Shown one piece after another: positions 33,283-41,800 of a DNA stretch of 49,640 nucleotides; position 1 is the first letter of the stretch, and the number at the start of each line of letters is the position of its first letter. Location: assembly GCF_019024285.1 (NCBI RefSeq), contig NZ_WMKZ01000032.1, forward strand, positions 1-49,640, given 5' to 3'. Below the pieces are notes generated by a model. The model did no database searches. It was not told the DNA's origin and saw only the letters and a program-made list of their open reading frames with translations. A program made the translations under genes and the position numbers. This DNA comes from Alkalihalobacterium elongatum. Its GTDB lineage: Bacteria; Bacillota; Bacilli; Bacillales; Bacillaceae_F.

Positions 33283-34602
33283 GTGGGGAAGTTGCCAGTA
33301 AGTATCGCTTTTTTAGGTGGTTTTCAATGGTTGTTTTTTATGTTTGCTAATACTGTAGTTATCCCAATTTCCATTGGAGGTGCATTTGGCTTAGAGCAAA
33401 TAGAGATTGTATCTGCTATCCAGCGTTCTTTTATTTTTACAGGTATTGCTTGTATATTACAAGGACTGATCGGACACCGTTATGCTTTAATGGAGGGGCA
33501 ATCTGGCCTTTGGTGGGGTGTTATTTTAAGTCTTGCTGCCACCGCTAGTACATTAAATATGGAGTTGACGACAATAGGTGGAAGCATCGCTGTGGGAGCT
33601 ATTATCTCTGGTCTGCTAGTCTCTTTTCTAGGGATGTTTGGACTTGGCAATCTATTAAAGAAATGGTTCACGCCAGTTGTGATGTTCGTCTTTTTATTAC
33701 TGCTTGCCAATCAGTTAATCTATATTTTTCTAAAAGGAATGTTAGGTTTAAATAATAGTGAGTATATTGATGTTCGTGTGGCTTGTTTTTCTTTTGTGAT
33801 TGCTGCTTTCACAATCTATCTAAATGTAAAAGGGAAGGGTGTTATCAGTAACCTCTCCTTACTTATAGGAATGGTAGTTGGTTGGATTGGAGCGGTTTTC
33901 CTTTTTCAGCATGAAACCGTCACTACTGTTAAAACAACTCCTTTCCTTACATGGTTTCCGTGGGGTGAGCCAAGCCTTGAATGGGGGATTGTCCTGACCG
34001 TTGTGATTACTGGGTTATTGAATACAACCAATACGGTCGCAACTTTAAAAGGAGCAGAAGATATCTATGAACGTAAGACTCAACCGAAACAATATCGTGC
34101 ATCTCTCATGCTATCTGGAGGGTATACGTCATTATCAGGGATGTTGGGACTTGTCCCTTATGCCCCTTACGCATCTTCCCTCGGTTTTTTGCAATCGACA
34201 GGAATTAAAGAGCGCTTACCTTTTTTTATTGGTTCGGCCCTATTTATCTTTATAGGCGCAATCCCAACTTTAAGTGCATTCTTTTCTACAATCCCTCACA
34301 GTGTAGGGAACACGATTTTATTTGTGGCCTATTTGCAGTTATTTCGGTCGGCACTAAGAAATATCGAAGGCTTGCAATTCACGTCAAAAACAATATATCG
34401 CATTGCTTTTCCAGCTTTGCTAGGAATGGCAATCATGAATATCCCTACAGAGGCATTTACGCAAATACCCGTTCTCATTCAGCCGCTTGTTTCCAATGGT
34501 TTATTAATGGGGATAATAGCAGCATTACTCAGTGAATTTATCTTTTATTTTTCGCAAACCAATAGGGCAATAGTGGAAAAACAACAAAGCATAGAACAGT
34601 AA
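33283..34602 (+). CDS. NCS2-family nucleobase/xanthine-uracil type permease
   Basis: A 439-residue, 12-14 helix permease. FLGGFQWLFFMFANTVVIPI, ALMEGQSGLWWGVILSLAAT (the conserved QSG region in helix 3), LLNTTNTVATLKGAEDIYER and GYTSLSGMLGLVPYAPYASS fit the YwdJ/purine permease branch of NCS2. Proton-coupled uptake of a purine or pyrimidine base is likely. AAAGGATG 7 bases upstream selects GTG 33283 over GTG 33265. It faces away from the amidase operon and its terminator is strong. A link to amide/ureide nitrogen use is possible but only from proximity. Confidence 0.85.
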   Translation: MGKLPVSIAFLGGFQWLFFMFANTVVIPISIGGAFGLEQIEIVSAIQRSFIFTGIACILQGLIGHRYALMEGQSGLWWGVILSLAATASTLNMELTTIGGSIAVGAIISGLLVSFLGMFGLGNLLKKWFTPVVMFVFLLLLANQLIYIFLKGMLGLNNSEYIDVRVACFSFVIAAFTIYLNVKGKGVISNLSLLIGMVVGWIGAVFLFQHETVTTVKTTPFLTWFPWGEPSLEWGIVLTVVITGLLNTTNTVATLKGAEDIYERKTQPKQYRASLMLSGGYTSLSGMLGLVPYAPYASSLGFLQSTGIKERLPFFIGSALFIFIGAIPTLSAFFSTIPHSVGNTILFVAYLQLFRSALRNIEGLQFTSKTIYRIAFPALLGMAIMNIPTEAFTQIPVLIQPLVSNGLLMGIIAALLSEFIFYFSQTNRAIVEKQQSIEQ

Positions 34603-34638
34603 TTACTGGTTTTGGTGAAAAAAATTAATACGTAACAA

Positions 34639-34674
34639 AAAACGTAGCCTTATGATTAAATAGGCTACGTTTTA
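34639..34674. terminator. Bidirectional terminator between the permease and PadR genes
   Basis: AAAACGTAGCCT pairs perfectly with AGGCTACGTTTT over an 11-base loop, with A- and T-runs on both sides. It sits between convergent genes. Confidence 0.9.
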
Positions 34675-34711
34675 ATTAGGTCAAATTCTAACGCCAAATG
34701 CTCCCCAGGTT

Positions 34712-35470
34712 TTAAGGGGTATGATTAAATTGCTCGATCATAGACCTTAAAAACTGATGAACTTCACTTAAATGGTTTTCAATTTCAATGCTCAAAGAAG
34801 TAAACTGACTCTCTCCCAATTTTGTTACAGTATATTTTCGCTGTGAACGTGTTTCCTCATCTAACCATGCACCCTTAATCAATCCCTCGTGATTCATTTC
34901 TCTTAGCACTTGATAAAAGTACCCATGGTTATTCATCCAACCAAACCAAATATTCATTTCTCGATAAAGGGTGCCACCATGATGAGTGCCTTCAGTAATG
35001 AGACGATGAAGTGTATACCATTGGATCAATGCCTTTACATTAATTATTTTACTAAGGTAGTGTTTATCATCATCAGTCAGTGATAGATCAACGGTTTGAA
35101 TTTTACGCTTAACTATTGTTTTCATCATATGTTCTACAATGATGATCAGTTTTTGAAGAGAAGGATATAGCTTTGTTTTATGATCTTTTAAGTAATCACT
35201 TCCTTGTTTACTTAGGAATAAAACTTTTTTTCGCCCTTCCTTTTGAAAATCGATCAAGCCGTTTTGTTGAAGTTCCTCGATGGTTTTATAGACATAGGTT
35301 CTAGAGCGAGTAGGACTTAAATGATCGTCTTTTGAACCTTTCGATACTTGTCTATAAATTTCTGCAGTATGTGAAGGTGTCTGGTTTAGGGACTGTAAGA
35401 TCATAATCTGTAAAACATCTTTTGAGGAAAGACCTAGCTTTTTCACGGAAATTGAGAGTTTTGTCATCAT
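34712..35470 (-). CDS. PadR-type regulator with two winged-helix units
   Basis: A 252-residue protein with two PadR-like winged helices in one chain. Unit 1 (about 18-90): VLQIMILQSLNQTPSHTAEI, TYVYKTIEELQQNGLIDFQK, EGRKKVLFLSKQG. Unit 2 (about 150-250): LIQWYTLHRLITEGTHHGGT, YFYQVLREMNHEGLIKGAWL, RKYTVTKLGES. PadR proteins are normally about 110-180 residues and dimerise, so this chain may act as a built-in dimer. GGTGAT-type site precedes ATG 35470. Targets unknown; it is convergent with the permease. Confidence 0.8.
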   Translation of the reverse strand: MMTKLSISVKKLGLSSKDVLQIMILQSLNQTPSHTAEIYRQVSKGSKDDHLSPTRSRTYVYKTIEELQQNGLIDFQKEGRKKVLFLSKQGSDYLKDHKTKLYPSLQKLIIIVEHMMKTIVKRKIQTVDLSLTDDDKHYLSKIINVKALIQWYTLHRLITEGTHHGGTLYREMNIWFGWMNNHGYFYQVLREMNHEGLIKGAWLDEETRSQRKYTVTKLGESQFTSLSIEIENHLSEVHQFLRSMIEQFNHTP

Positions 35471-35715
35471 ATCACCGTCCTTATTTATTAAAGTATTTTT
35501 ATTTTAACACATATTCAATGTACCTTTAGCAAGTATTATGTTAAGATCTATATAAGTACATACAATATTTTACTATTCAGTCTATACTCACACTTACCTT
35601 TGGTTGCTGCTATAACAGACTATAAGGAGAGTATCGGTATGACTCAAATTGATAAACTTGAGTTACATAGGTAGATCGCATTTAACAATATTTAATTTTG
35701 AAGGGGGTGGTTCTC

Positions 35716-35775
35716 TTGCCGATTTATAACTTTTCTCTAAAAAGAAGAAAGGGGAGGTTATATTGTTTCAGGTAG
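35716..35775 (+). CDS. 19-codon upstream ORF overlapping the CarD-like gene
   Basis: TTG 35716 with a strong AAGGGGGTGG site starts a frame reading PIYNFSLKRRKGRLYCFR that ends with TAG at 35773-35775, 13 bases inside the CarD-like gene (start 35763). The CarD ribosome site (GGGGAGG) lies within it. This layout would couple CarD translation to the leader peptide. Confidence 0.45.
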   Translation: MPIYNFSLKRRKGRLYCFR

Positions 35776-36248
35776 GGGATGAAATTGTCTATCCGCCATA
35801 CGGAGCTGGGTATGTAATTGCTATAGAGGAGAAGTCCATCCAGGATGAAAAAGAAAAATTTTATGTTTTTGACCTTTTACTAAACGAGCTTAATGTTGCA
35901 TTACCGTTTCGCCTTGTTAGTAAAAGAAACGTAAGGAGTGTAATGAGTTTCGGGGATTTAAATGATATATTTGGAAATTTAGTTAATGCTAATTCGAAAG
36001 TTTCTTTATTTCCATTGCACAAAAAGCTTAAGCAGTATGAAAACGTTCTTATTAAAGGTGATATGGAATCAATAGCAGTGATCATGCAAGCTCTAGTACG
36101 GAAAAAAATAAAAAGTAGTTTGAACTCAACGGAAAGGGAGTTATACAACAAGTTCCATAATATGGTAGTTAGCGAGATTATGATTTCCAAAAATATTTTG
36201 TTGGATGAAGCAGAAGCTTTACTTTATCAAATGTGTGAAGATGAATAG
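35763..36248 (+). CDS. CarD/CdnL-TRCF-domain protein (YdeB-like)
   Basis: A 161-residue protein. The N-terminal 60 residues (MFQVGDEIVYPPYGAGYVIA, then DLLLNELNVALPFRLVSKRN) form the Tudor-like RNA-polymerase-interacting domain of CarD/CdnL; the remainder is helical (LVRKKIKSSLNSTERELYNK, AEALLYQMCEDE). CarD proteins bind the RNAP beta subunit and stabilise open complexes, often at rRNA promoters. GGGGAGG 5 bases ahead supports TTG 35763. It leads a run of small genes (36260, 36489, 36676, 37212) in one direction. Confidence 0.82.
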   Translation: MFQVGDEIVYPPYGAGYVIAIEEKSIQDEKEKFYVFDLLLNELNVALPFRLVSKRNVRSVMSFGDLNDIFGNLVNANSKVSLFPLHKKLKQYENVLIKGDMESIAVIMQALVRKKIKSSLNSTERELYNKFHNMVVSEIMISKNILLDEAEALLYQMCEDE

Positions 36249-36259
36249 GAGTGAAAGAA

Positions 36260-36436
36260 ATGGCTACAACTACTCGCGGAAAGGTATTGCGTGAGTTAGA
36301 AGGTCGTGGTAGGGGTACATGTCCAGTATGTAATAGGAAACGAATTAAATTATTATATGACAAAACTATTGAGAATGAACAAGTAATAAAAGTTTGTAAG
36401 TCTTGTCGTCCTAAAAAAGCATTAAATAAAAAATAA
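36260..36436 (+). CDS. Small zinc-ribbon protein
   Basis: A 58-residue basic protein with CPVC and CKSC knuckles 26 residues apart (GTCPVCNRKRIKLLYDKTIE, then VIKVCKSCRPKKALNKK). The fold resembles a ribosomal-type or RNAP-type zinc ribbon. TAGGAGTG 7 bases upstream places the start at ATG 36260. It lies 11 bp after the CarD-like gene and is probably co-transcribed. Family not recognised. Confidence 0.72.
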   Translation: MATTTRGKVLRELEGRGRGTCPVCNRKRIKLLYDKTIENEQVIKVCKSCRPKKALNKK

Positions 36437-36488
36437 TTAACCAGCATACTAATCTTTGAAAATAGTTTGGAGAATGTGAGGAAAATGA

Positions 36489-36686
36489 ATGGGTAGTGAA
36501 GAGTGGTTAGACTGGCAAAAAAAGATCATATTTGATGAGTATATAAAACCAGAATTAGAGAACGAAGATGAGGTTGAAAAGCCATTGCAGGAACAAACTC
36601 CAGTAAAAGGAAGAGTAGAGCATAAGCTGAGTTTATTTCCTACACAACGAATAATGGGTATAGGAGGATTCGTTAATGATCCTTAG
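36489..36686 (+). CDS. Small acidic protein with a KLSLF segment
   Basis: A 65-residue protein: EEWLDWQKKIIFDEYIKPEL, an acidic linker, then VEHKLSLFPTQRIMGIGGF. The KLSLF piece resembles a sliding-clamp-binding peptide (QLSLF type) but lacks the usual Gln. GTGAGG precedes ATG 36489. Its end overlaps the next gene by 11 bases (next ATG 36676, stop 36684-36686), so the two are translationally coupled. Function unknown. Confidence 0.6.
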   Translation: MGSEEWLDWQKKIIFDEYIKPELENEDEVEKPLQEQTPVKGRVEHKLSLFPTQRIMGIGGFVNDP

Positions 36687-37134
36687 GAAGGCCATTATGC
36701 AAAACTGGATGAAGAAAAGGATCATTTTACAGGTTCAGTACATTAAAAGAAACAAAATGAAGATTATTCAAGAGTTTCAAAAGGAAGAAAAGAACCATAT
36801 AGATATTCATCCTGAACAGCTCTTAAACAATTATATTGACAGATTAACACAGTACAGTTTGAATGGCATGCAATTTAAAGACTTCCCATCCCTTCCGTTT
36901 GTGATGATAGATAGTAGAGTTGCTCTTAATGTGGCAAACCAAGATCCTCAACTAATTACCATTTGTTTGCCTAATTATGAAAACGAAGAAATTGGGTTCT
37001 TCTCCTATCAATCTCCTTTAGGCCAGCAACTATTATTAAAACAAGTTGGTGATCGTGTAAGCCTTGGGGATGGTTTTCCATTTGAAGAAATTAGCATTCA
37101 ACATATAGAATTTAGTTCATTAGGAAACTATTAA
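36676..37134 (+). CDS. GreA/GreB C-terminal-domain protein 1
   Basis: A 152-residue protein. The C-terminal half (FFSYQSPLGQQLLLKQVGDR, VSLGDGFPFEEISIQHIEF) is the FKBP-like Gre domain that docks at the RNAP secondary channel rim (S.LSPLG.ALLG..VGD pattern). The N-terminal part is basic and helical (about 1-45), then less clear; a classical two-helix acidic coiled coil is not evident. ATAGGAGG 8 bases upstream supports ATG 36676. It may be a Gfh1/Rnk-like RNAP modulator rather than a cleavage factor. It forms a pair with 37212. Confidence 0.68.
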   Translation: MILRKAIMQNWMKKRIILQVQYIKRNKMKIIQEFQKEEKNHIDIHPEQLLNNYIDRLTQYSLNGMQFKDFPSLPFVMIDSRVALNVANQDPQLITICLPNYENEEIGFFSYQSPLGQQLLLKQVGDRVSLGDGFPFEEISIQHIEFSSLGNY

Positions 37135-37142
37135 AAAACGCA

Positions 37143-37163
37143 AAGGCCCCATTATGGGGCCTT
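37143..37163. repeat. Hairpin between the two Gre-domain genes
   Basis: AAGGCCCCAT pairs with ATGGGGCCTT as a near-perfect palindrome. No T-run follows, so it may be an mRNA-processing or stability element rather than a terminator. Confidence 0.55.
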
Positions 37164-37211
37164 AATGCATAAAGAAAAGATGGAGTGTTCTTCGTAAGGA
37201 GGGAAGCTTTT

Positions 37212-37655
37212 ATGAGTGAAAATTTAGCATTAATCGCTGCACGATCCAAGTTGATTAACCAACTTGTTTATTTTGATGAAGAACTAAACCAATTCCTAGA
37301 CTTATTTGTTCCAGATAGACAGAAAAGAAGTGCAGTGAAAAGCAGAATATCGGAATATTCAATGGCAGTTGAGGAACAATTAAATAATTTCAGTGAAGAG
37401 AGTTTGAGTTCTGTTGTTCTGATTGGCAGTAAGATTGACTTACTTTATTTGGATGAAAAGATTATCGATACATTTACTATCGTTTTCCCATATCAAGCGA
37501 ACCTGGAGCAAGATTTAATTTCATTTTTATCACCAATTGGTTTACAATTATTACTAGCAAAGCTAAATAGCAAATTTACTCTTCTTTTACCCAATGGTGA
37601 GACAGAAGTAGTAGTGAAGAAAATTTCTTTTGTGAATAGTGGATTAGTCGGTTAA
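37212..37655 (+). CDS. GreA/GreB C-terminal-domain protein 2
   Basis: A 147-residue protein. Residues 1-65 are helical (ALIAARSKLINQLVYFDEEL, KSRISEYSMAVEEQLNNFSE), resembling a shortened coiled coil. The rest is a Gre FKBP-like domain (TIVFPYQANLEQDLISFLSP, IGLQLLLAKLNSKFTLLLPN). Its length is near that of Rnk-type proteins. AAGGAGGG 8 bases upstream supports ATG 37212, not the TTG-like start at 37185. It is the last of the CarD-led gene run. Whether it has acidic tip residues that promote RNA cleavage cannot be settled from sequence. Confidence 0.68.
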   Translation: MSENLALIAARSKLINQLVYFDEELNQFLDLFVPDRQKRSAVKSRISEYSMAVEEQLNNFSEESLSSVVLIGSKIDLLYLDEKIIDTFTIVFPYQANLEQDLISFLSPIGLQLLLAKLNSKFTLLLPNGETEVVVKKISFVNSGLVG

Positions 37656-37854
37656 AGTCAAAAATCTACCGTAACAGCATTTGGTTCCAGTGATTAGTAT
37701 ATAACACGTATGTTTTCATATATAAAAATATTAATGCCGATGTTAAAGTATTCATTCTGCTCGCAACATAACCTGCCACAGGTGAAATTCCAGATTGGTC
37801 TGGTAGATGCATTTATTTGACCAATTCCAGTGACAAACAAAAATCTTTAAGACA

Positions 37855-37888
37855 TAAGCCAGCATAAAGACATGCTGGCTTGTTATGA
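37855..37888 (+). terminator. Terminator-like hairpin after the Gre-domain genes
   Basis: AAGCCAGCAT pairs perfectly with ATGCTGGCTT over a 6-base loop, followed by GTTATG. It stands in the 413-bp gap 37656-38068, where I see no gene. Confidence 0.6.
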
Positions 37889-38068
37889 TTCCTATCAACT
37901 TATAGCCATTGATAAATTGCCTATAAATAACCTGTTTAAGTGTTTGGAATTACATTGAATTAATCACCTAAATATTACCATTGTTGAATAGAAACTTACA
38001 AAAAGGTAATAGTGGTAACAATGTTAGATAATCTAACGAGAACAGAAGAAATGAAGGGGAGTTTTACT

Positions 38069-38791
38069 GTGGAATTTTGGAATGGAGCAGAAGATTTACC
38101 GATTTATGGATACTTGATACGAGCAGCGATTGTATATATCTATATTTTTACGATTATAAAAATTCTTGGACAACGTTCGATGGTTTCATTTCACCCTATT
38201 GATTTTATCTTTGCCGTCATTATTGGGGACATTGTTGGTGAACCTTTATCAACGGGAGACCTACCTCTTGGCGGCCCTCTAGCCGCGGCTTCATTAATAG
38301 TTGCCTTACATTTATTTCTAACATTTCTAGCTCTCAAAAATGTGAAAGTCAGACGGGTCGTTGAAGCTGAACCGATTGTAATTATTAATAAAGGAGAAAT
38401 CCTAGTAGACCAAATGCGTAAAGCGAAACTCACAGTCGAGGCACTATTAATGGATTTACGACTAAATCAAGCCCATGATTTAACAGAAGTGGATTATGCC
38501 ATATTGGAACCAAATGGGCAAATTAGTGTAATTAAAAAATCTAAATATGATGCGCTAACACCAAGTGATCTTGATCAGAATCCTACTGAAAAGGGATACC
38601 CTTCTGTATTAATCTTAGAGGGCGTAGTTAATCATTCCAACTTAGCTAAATTAGGTCATAACATGGCCTGGCTAAAAGAAAAAGTTTATCAACACGGTTA
38701 TGATAATATTGAGGAGGTCTTTTTATTAACTGCAGATGAGAGGAATGACAAGGTTTATGTGAGTGGCCGTACGGTAAAGAGTGTGGTGTAG
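38069..38791 (+). CDS. YetF-type (DUF421) membrane protein
   Basis: A 240-residue protein with three N-terminal membrane helices (about 10-100) and the DUF421 cytoplasmic domain: IIKILGQRSMVSFHPIDFIF, VIINKGEILVDQMRKAKLTV, DLRLNQAHDLTEVDYAILEP, NGQISVIKKSKY. Family members such as YetF and YdfR are found in spore formers; some affect germinant or membrane functions. AAGGGGAG 7 bases upstream makes GTG 38069 the best start, ahead of the in-frame ATG 38021. It has its own terminator. Confidence 0.83.
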   Translation: MEFWNGAEDLPIYGYLIRAAIVYIYIFTIIKILGQRSMVSFHPIDFIFAVIIGDIVGEPLSTGDLPLGGPLAAASLIVALHLFLTFLALKNVKVRRVVEAEPIVIINKGEILVDQMRKAKLTVEALLMDLRLNQAHDLTEVDYAILEPNGQISVIKKSKYDALTPSDLDQNPTEKGYPSVLILEGVVNHSNLAKLGHNMAWLKEKVYQHGYDNIEEVFLLTADERNDKVYVSGRTVKSVV

Positions 38792-38835
38792 AAAGGCTAT
38801 TATTCAACTATAAATAAGCACCAATCCAATAAAGG

Positions 38836-38888
38836 GGCTATCCTTCGTAGAATACAAACATTAGTAGTACGAAGGATAGTCCTATTTT
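38836..38888 (+). terminator. Terminator after the YetF-type gene
   Basis: CTATCCTTCGTA pairs perfectly with TACGAAGGATAG over an 18-base loop, then TCCTATTTTT. Confidence 0.82.
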
Positions 38889-39055
38889 TAATGATTATTC
38901 GGATGTTTTAATTGCGATTTACTGCCACGTCTCGAGTTGTATTCTGTTCCTTTATTGTTATCTCCAATCTCTCGGCCGAATTCCGTATCTAACTTTCCGT
39001 GTCTTTCTGGGGCACTTTGATTTTTACTTCCGCCTTTATTATTGCGCTTTGTCAT
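38888..39055 (-). CDS. Small hydrophilic protein, possibly spore-related
   Basis: A 55-residue, very polar, basic protein (TKRNNKGGSKNQSAPERHGK, FGREIGDNNKGTEYNSRRGS). Composition (Asn, Lys, Gly, Arg, Ser; no Cys or Trp) is like minor small acid-soluble spore proteins, but I do not match it to a named Ssp family. GGAGG 7 bases before ATG 39055 is strong. A frameshifted duplicate lies at 30363-30529, which shows the family has been copied within this genome. Confidence 0.7.
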   Translation of the reverse strand: MTKRNNKGGSKNQSAPERHGKLDTEFGREIGDNNKGTEYNSRRGSKSQLKHPNNH

Positions 39056-39124
39056 ATGTACACCTCCCATCTGTTACACAGTTATTATCCCAAGAACTAT
39101 TGGTTTCATTACGGTGAAATAAAA

Positions 39125-39158
39125 AGGGTCTGATTCCGGCAAATGGGGAGCAGACCCT
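39125..39158. repeat. GGGTCTG/CAGACCC inverted repeat, copy 3
   Basis: AGGGTCTG at 39125-39132 and CAGACCCT at 39151-39158 with GGGGAG before the right arm. It abuts the 3' end of a decayed Rpn-type nuclease gene. Confidence 0.75.
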
Positions 39159-39760
39159 GTGTGTCGCAATCGTTTGTAGAAAATAATCATTTAGCTGGAG
39201 TTCTTCTTGAGCTGAAAGTTTGTGATATTTCTCAAAGATCCCATACACTAGCTTTTGACGAGCGGGGTCAAGTTGAAGTTGAACAAGCATTCGTAAAAAC
39301 TCAAGTTTAATTTTTCTTCTTCCTCGGTTCATAGCCCATTTTCCCTAATAAGGAAGAGCAGCTGGGTTTGGTTGCTTAACAAAGTCAAGCCAGTTTTTCT
39401 GTTTTAATTGCAAAGCGAAAAACTGAAAAGAGAGTACTGCTTTAAATGGGAAATGGACGGTAAATGAGTCTTTTTCTATTTTAATTTTTTTCATAACTAA
39501 AAACAGCGATAGGAACAATGGGACGACGATATTTTTCGTATATCTGGCTAAAGTAGATGAACATGCGATCATTAAAGTCTTTCTGATAGGAGGATTGTGG
39601 TTCGATATGTATGATGATTAATGTATCTTTGCCTTTTAATTTCGTCTCAACAAGTAAGTCAACATATTGATAATCTAAGTGTTCGTAAACGTTTGGACAA
39701 GATGAATTCTTCAAAAAAAGTGTAATTAGCTCCTTGAACCAACTGCTTTTCTTTTAGCAA
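39159..39760 (-). pseudogene. Decayed Rpn-family recombination-promoting nuclease/putative transposase
   Basis: Pieces in different frames follow the order of the PD-(D/E)XK Rpn family. First NVYEHLDYQYVDLLVETKLK and IIIHIEPQSSYQKDFNDRMF with YRRPIVPIAVFSYEKN (to about 39485). After a frameshift FTVHFPFKAVLSFQFFALQL and KNWLDFVKQPNPAA. After another, GKMGYEPRKK and LEFLRMLVQLQLDPARQKLV. At least two frameshifts and a missing N-terminal part show it is dead. A palindrome of the GGGTCTG family lies at its end. Confidence 0.85.
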
Positions 39761-39957
39761 ACATCTCACCTCATCAAAAGAACGTTTGTTCTTATTATAA
39801 AGTGAGATTGTATATTCCTTAATGTGTTTTTTTGTAAAGTTTGTTGCTTAAATGGAAGTTTCAGTTTACATTTAAATAAAAATGTATTTTTTTAATGTTC
39901 GCAATTTTGTTTAGATGAACCTTCAACAATCATCCATTAATTAAAAGGAGGAGTAAC

Positions 39958-41769
39958 ATGGGTAAAAAGATATTTGTGGTGATATTTATCATGTTGCTTC
40001 TACCATTTTATACGGTTCAGGCTAAAGACGTTTCGGTCTCAACATTTCTAAATATCTCTATTTCTAACGAAGATGGGACAATTGAACAAATCCGCAATAG
40101 AGAGAATTGGAAGCCTTTGAATGATTATCAACTTGTAACTGATAAAGTGGTGTGGTTAAAGATCGATGTTTCAAAAGATAGCAGTAAAGATCCTTATTTA
40201 TATTTAAATATTTCACCGTCATATTTTGAAGTTTATCAAAAGCAAAGTCTCATCTATACCTATGGCGATTTGGAGCCTGATCCTAGAATTATACATAATA
40301 GACGGTGGGATCTATTCCCGATCGATGCGAACGAAACAGTTTATATCCGTTTAAAGGGTAATCTACCAGAAACAATGATGGTTGGTCCAAAAGATCAGTT
40401 TTTAAAACAGATGATTTTTGCTGATCTTTACCGGATTATTGGAAACTTAGCGTTCGGATTAATGGCGGTATTTTCATTAATTTTTTACTTGTTTAATAGA
40501 ACACAAACGTTGCTACTTACTTTTGCGGGATTTGCACTATCATTAGCCGTTGGCGGAATTCTGAGAGTAGAATCTAAACAATTTCTCTTTGAAGAGCCGC
40601 TCATATTCATTTATTTTAATGCTTTCGTTTCTACGGTCGGTCCCGTATTATTTATAATGTTCTTTTCACACTTATTGGATGAACGCTACAAAAAATTAGC
40701 TTCTTGGACCTGGAAGTTTTATGGCGGTTTTTGTATTATTGTCATCCTAACGCTAACTTTTTGGCCACAGCTATTTGTTGTCGGCGTGGTGAGCTTGAAT
40801 GTCCTACTGGTGGTCAGTATGCTAGCTATCTCCATTTTTATGATCCTGTCTTATGTGAAAACGAAAAAGAGAGAGTTATTATTTTCTATTCTTGGAGTTG
40901 TTGGCTTTATTACGATATATCTCATCGGAAGTGTCTTTAAAATAGCGGAAACGGGTATAGACGTTGGACTTATCGCGAATTATGTATTGGCTTCTGCTTG
41001 TATAAGTATCATCATTAGTCAATATGTTGAGCTTCAACGAAATGTACAGAGATACTCAGATGAGCTGGAAATCAAAGTACAGGAGCGAACGACTAAATTA
41101 AAAGAAACGCATCAGCAACTCGTAAAATCGATACAAGAGAGTTCCGCAGCTATGGCTGAAATCGCTGCGTTAGAGGAGAGAAATCGAATAACTCAAGAAA
41201 TTCACGATAATGTAGGACATACATTGACAGCGACAATTTTACAGATCGAAGCAAGTAAGCGTTTGTTGGATAAAAATAAAGATGTAGCAAAAGAAAAAAT
41301 GGAAATTGCTCAAGACCTTGTTAGAAAAGGGTTAGATGAAATTCGTAGCTCGGTTCGAATGCTAAAGGCAAATGAGTGGAACTTTGATTTAAAAACTTCG
41401 TTACTAGAACTGATCGAAGAAACTTGCAAATATACAGAGGTTAACATCAACGCTGAGATTGAAGATGTTCCCAGCATGACCCAAGAACAAAAAAGTACAG
41501 TCTATCTATCATTAAAAGAAGGGTTGACGAATGGGATTAAACACGGTCATTGTGAAAAGTTTCATTTTCAATTAAGTGTTGAAAAGAATACCATCAGGTT
41601 TCTTCTTAAAAATGATGGAAAACCACTCGACCCGCAAAAATATGGGTTTGGACTTTCTGCGATGAACGAACGAATCCAACAATTAAACGGAAAACTACGA
41701 GTTTATTCAGAAAAAGAGTGGGGATGTGTGTTAAATATTTCCTTCCCTCATAAAGATAAAGAGATTTAG
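39958..41769 (+). CDS. 7TM-DISM sensor histidine kinase (NarL/LiaS type)
   Basis: A 603-residue kinase: signal peptide (FVVIFIMLLLPFYTVQA), an extracellular 7TMR-DISM beta domain (about 25-155, VWLKIDVSKDSSKDPYLYLN), seven membrane helices (about 160-360), a coiled coil, a HisKA_3 domain with the phosphorylated His near 415 (ERNRITQEIHDNVGHTLTAT), and a HATPase domain (SLKEGLTNGIKHGHCEKFHF, YGFGLSAMNERIQQLNGKLR). AAAGGAGG precedes ATG 39958. Such kinases are nearly always followed by a LuxR-type response regulator; here the next gene is an unrelated YciI gene on the other strand, so it is an orphan. The signal is unknown. Confidence 0.88.
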   Translation: MGKKIFVVIFIMLLLPFYTVQAKDVSVSTFLNISISNEDGTIEQIRNRENWKPLNDYQLVTDKVVWLKIDVSKDSSKDPYLYLNISPSYFEVYQKQSLIYTYGDLEPDPRIIHNRRWDLFPIDANETVYIRLKGNLPETMMVGPKDQFLKQMIFADLYRIIGNLAFGLMAVFSLIFYLFNRTQTLLLTFAGFALSLAVGGILRVESKQFLFEEPLIFIYFNAFVSTVGPVLFIMFFSHLLDERYKKLASWTWKFYGGFCIIVILTLTFWPQLFVVGVVSLNVLLVVSMLAISIFMILSYVKTKKRELLFSILGVVGFITIYLIGSVFKIAETGIDVGLIANYVLASACISIIISQYVELQRNVQRYSDELEIKVQERTTKLKETHQQLVKSIQESSAAMAEIAALEERNRITQEIHDNVGHTLTATILQIEASKRLLDKNKDVAKEKMEIAQDLVRKGLDEIRSSVRMLKANEWNFDLKTSLLELIEETCKYTEVNINAEIEDVPSMTQEQKSTVYLSLKEGLTNGIKHGHCEKFHFQLSVEKNTIRFLLKNDGKPLDPQKYGFGLSAMNERIQQLNGKLRVYSEKEWGCVLNISFPHKDKEI

Positions 41770-41800
41770 AATTTTGAGGGGTTTTTATCGAAAATAAAAG

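Noticed and set aside
36178-36447. 89-codon minus-strand ORF over the zinc-ribbon gene
   Set aside because: It is antisense to a gene with a good ribosome site and clear CxxC knuckles; no ribosome site or domain of its own.
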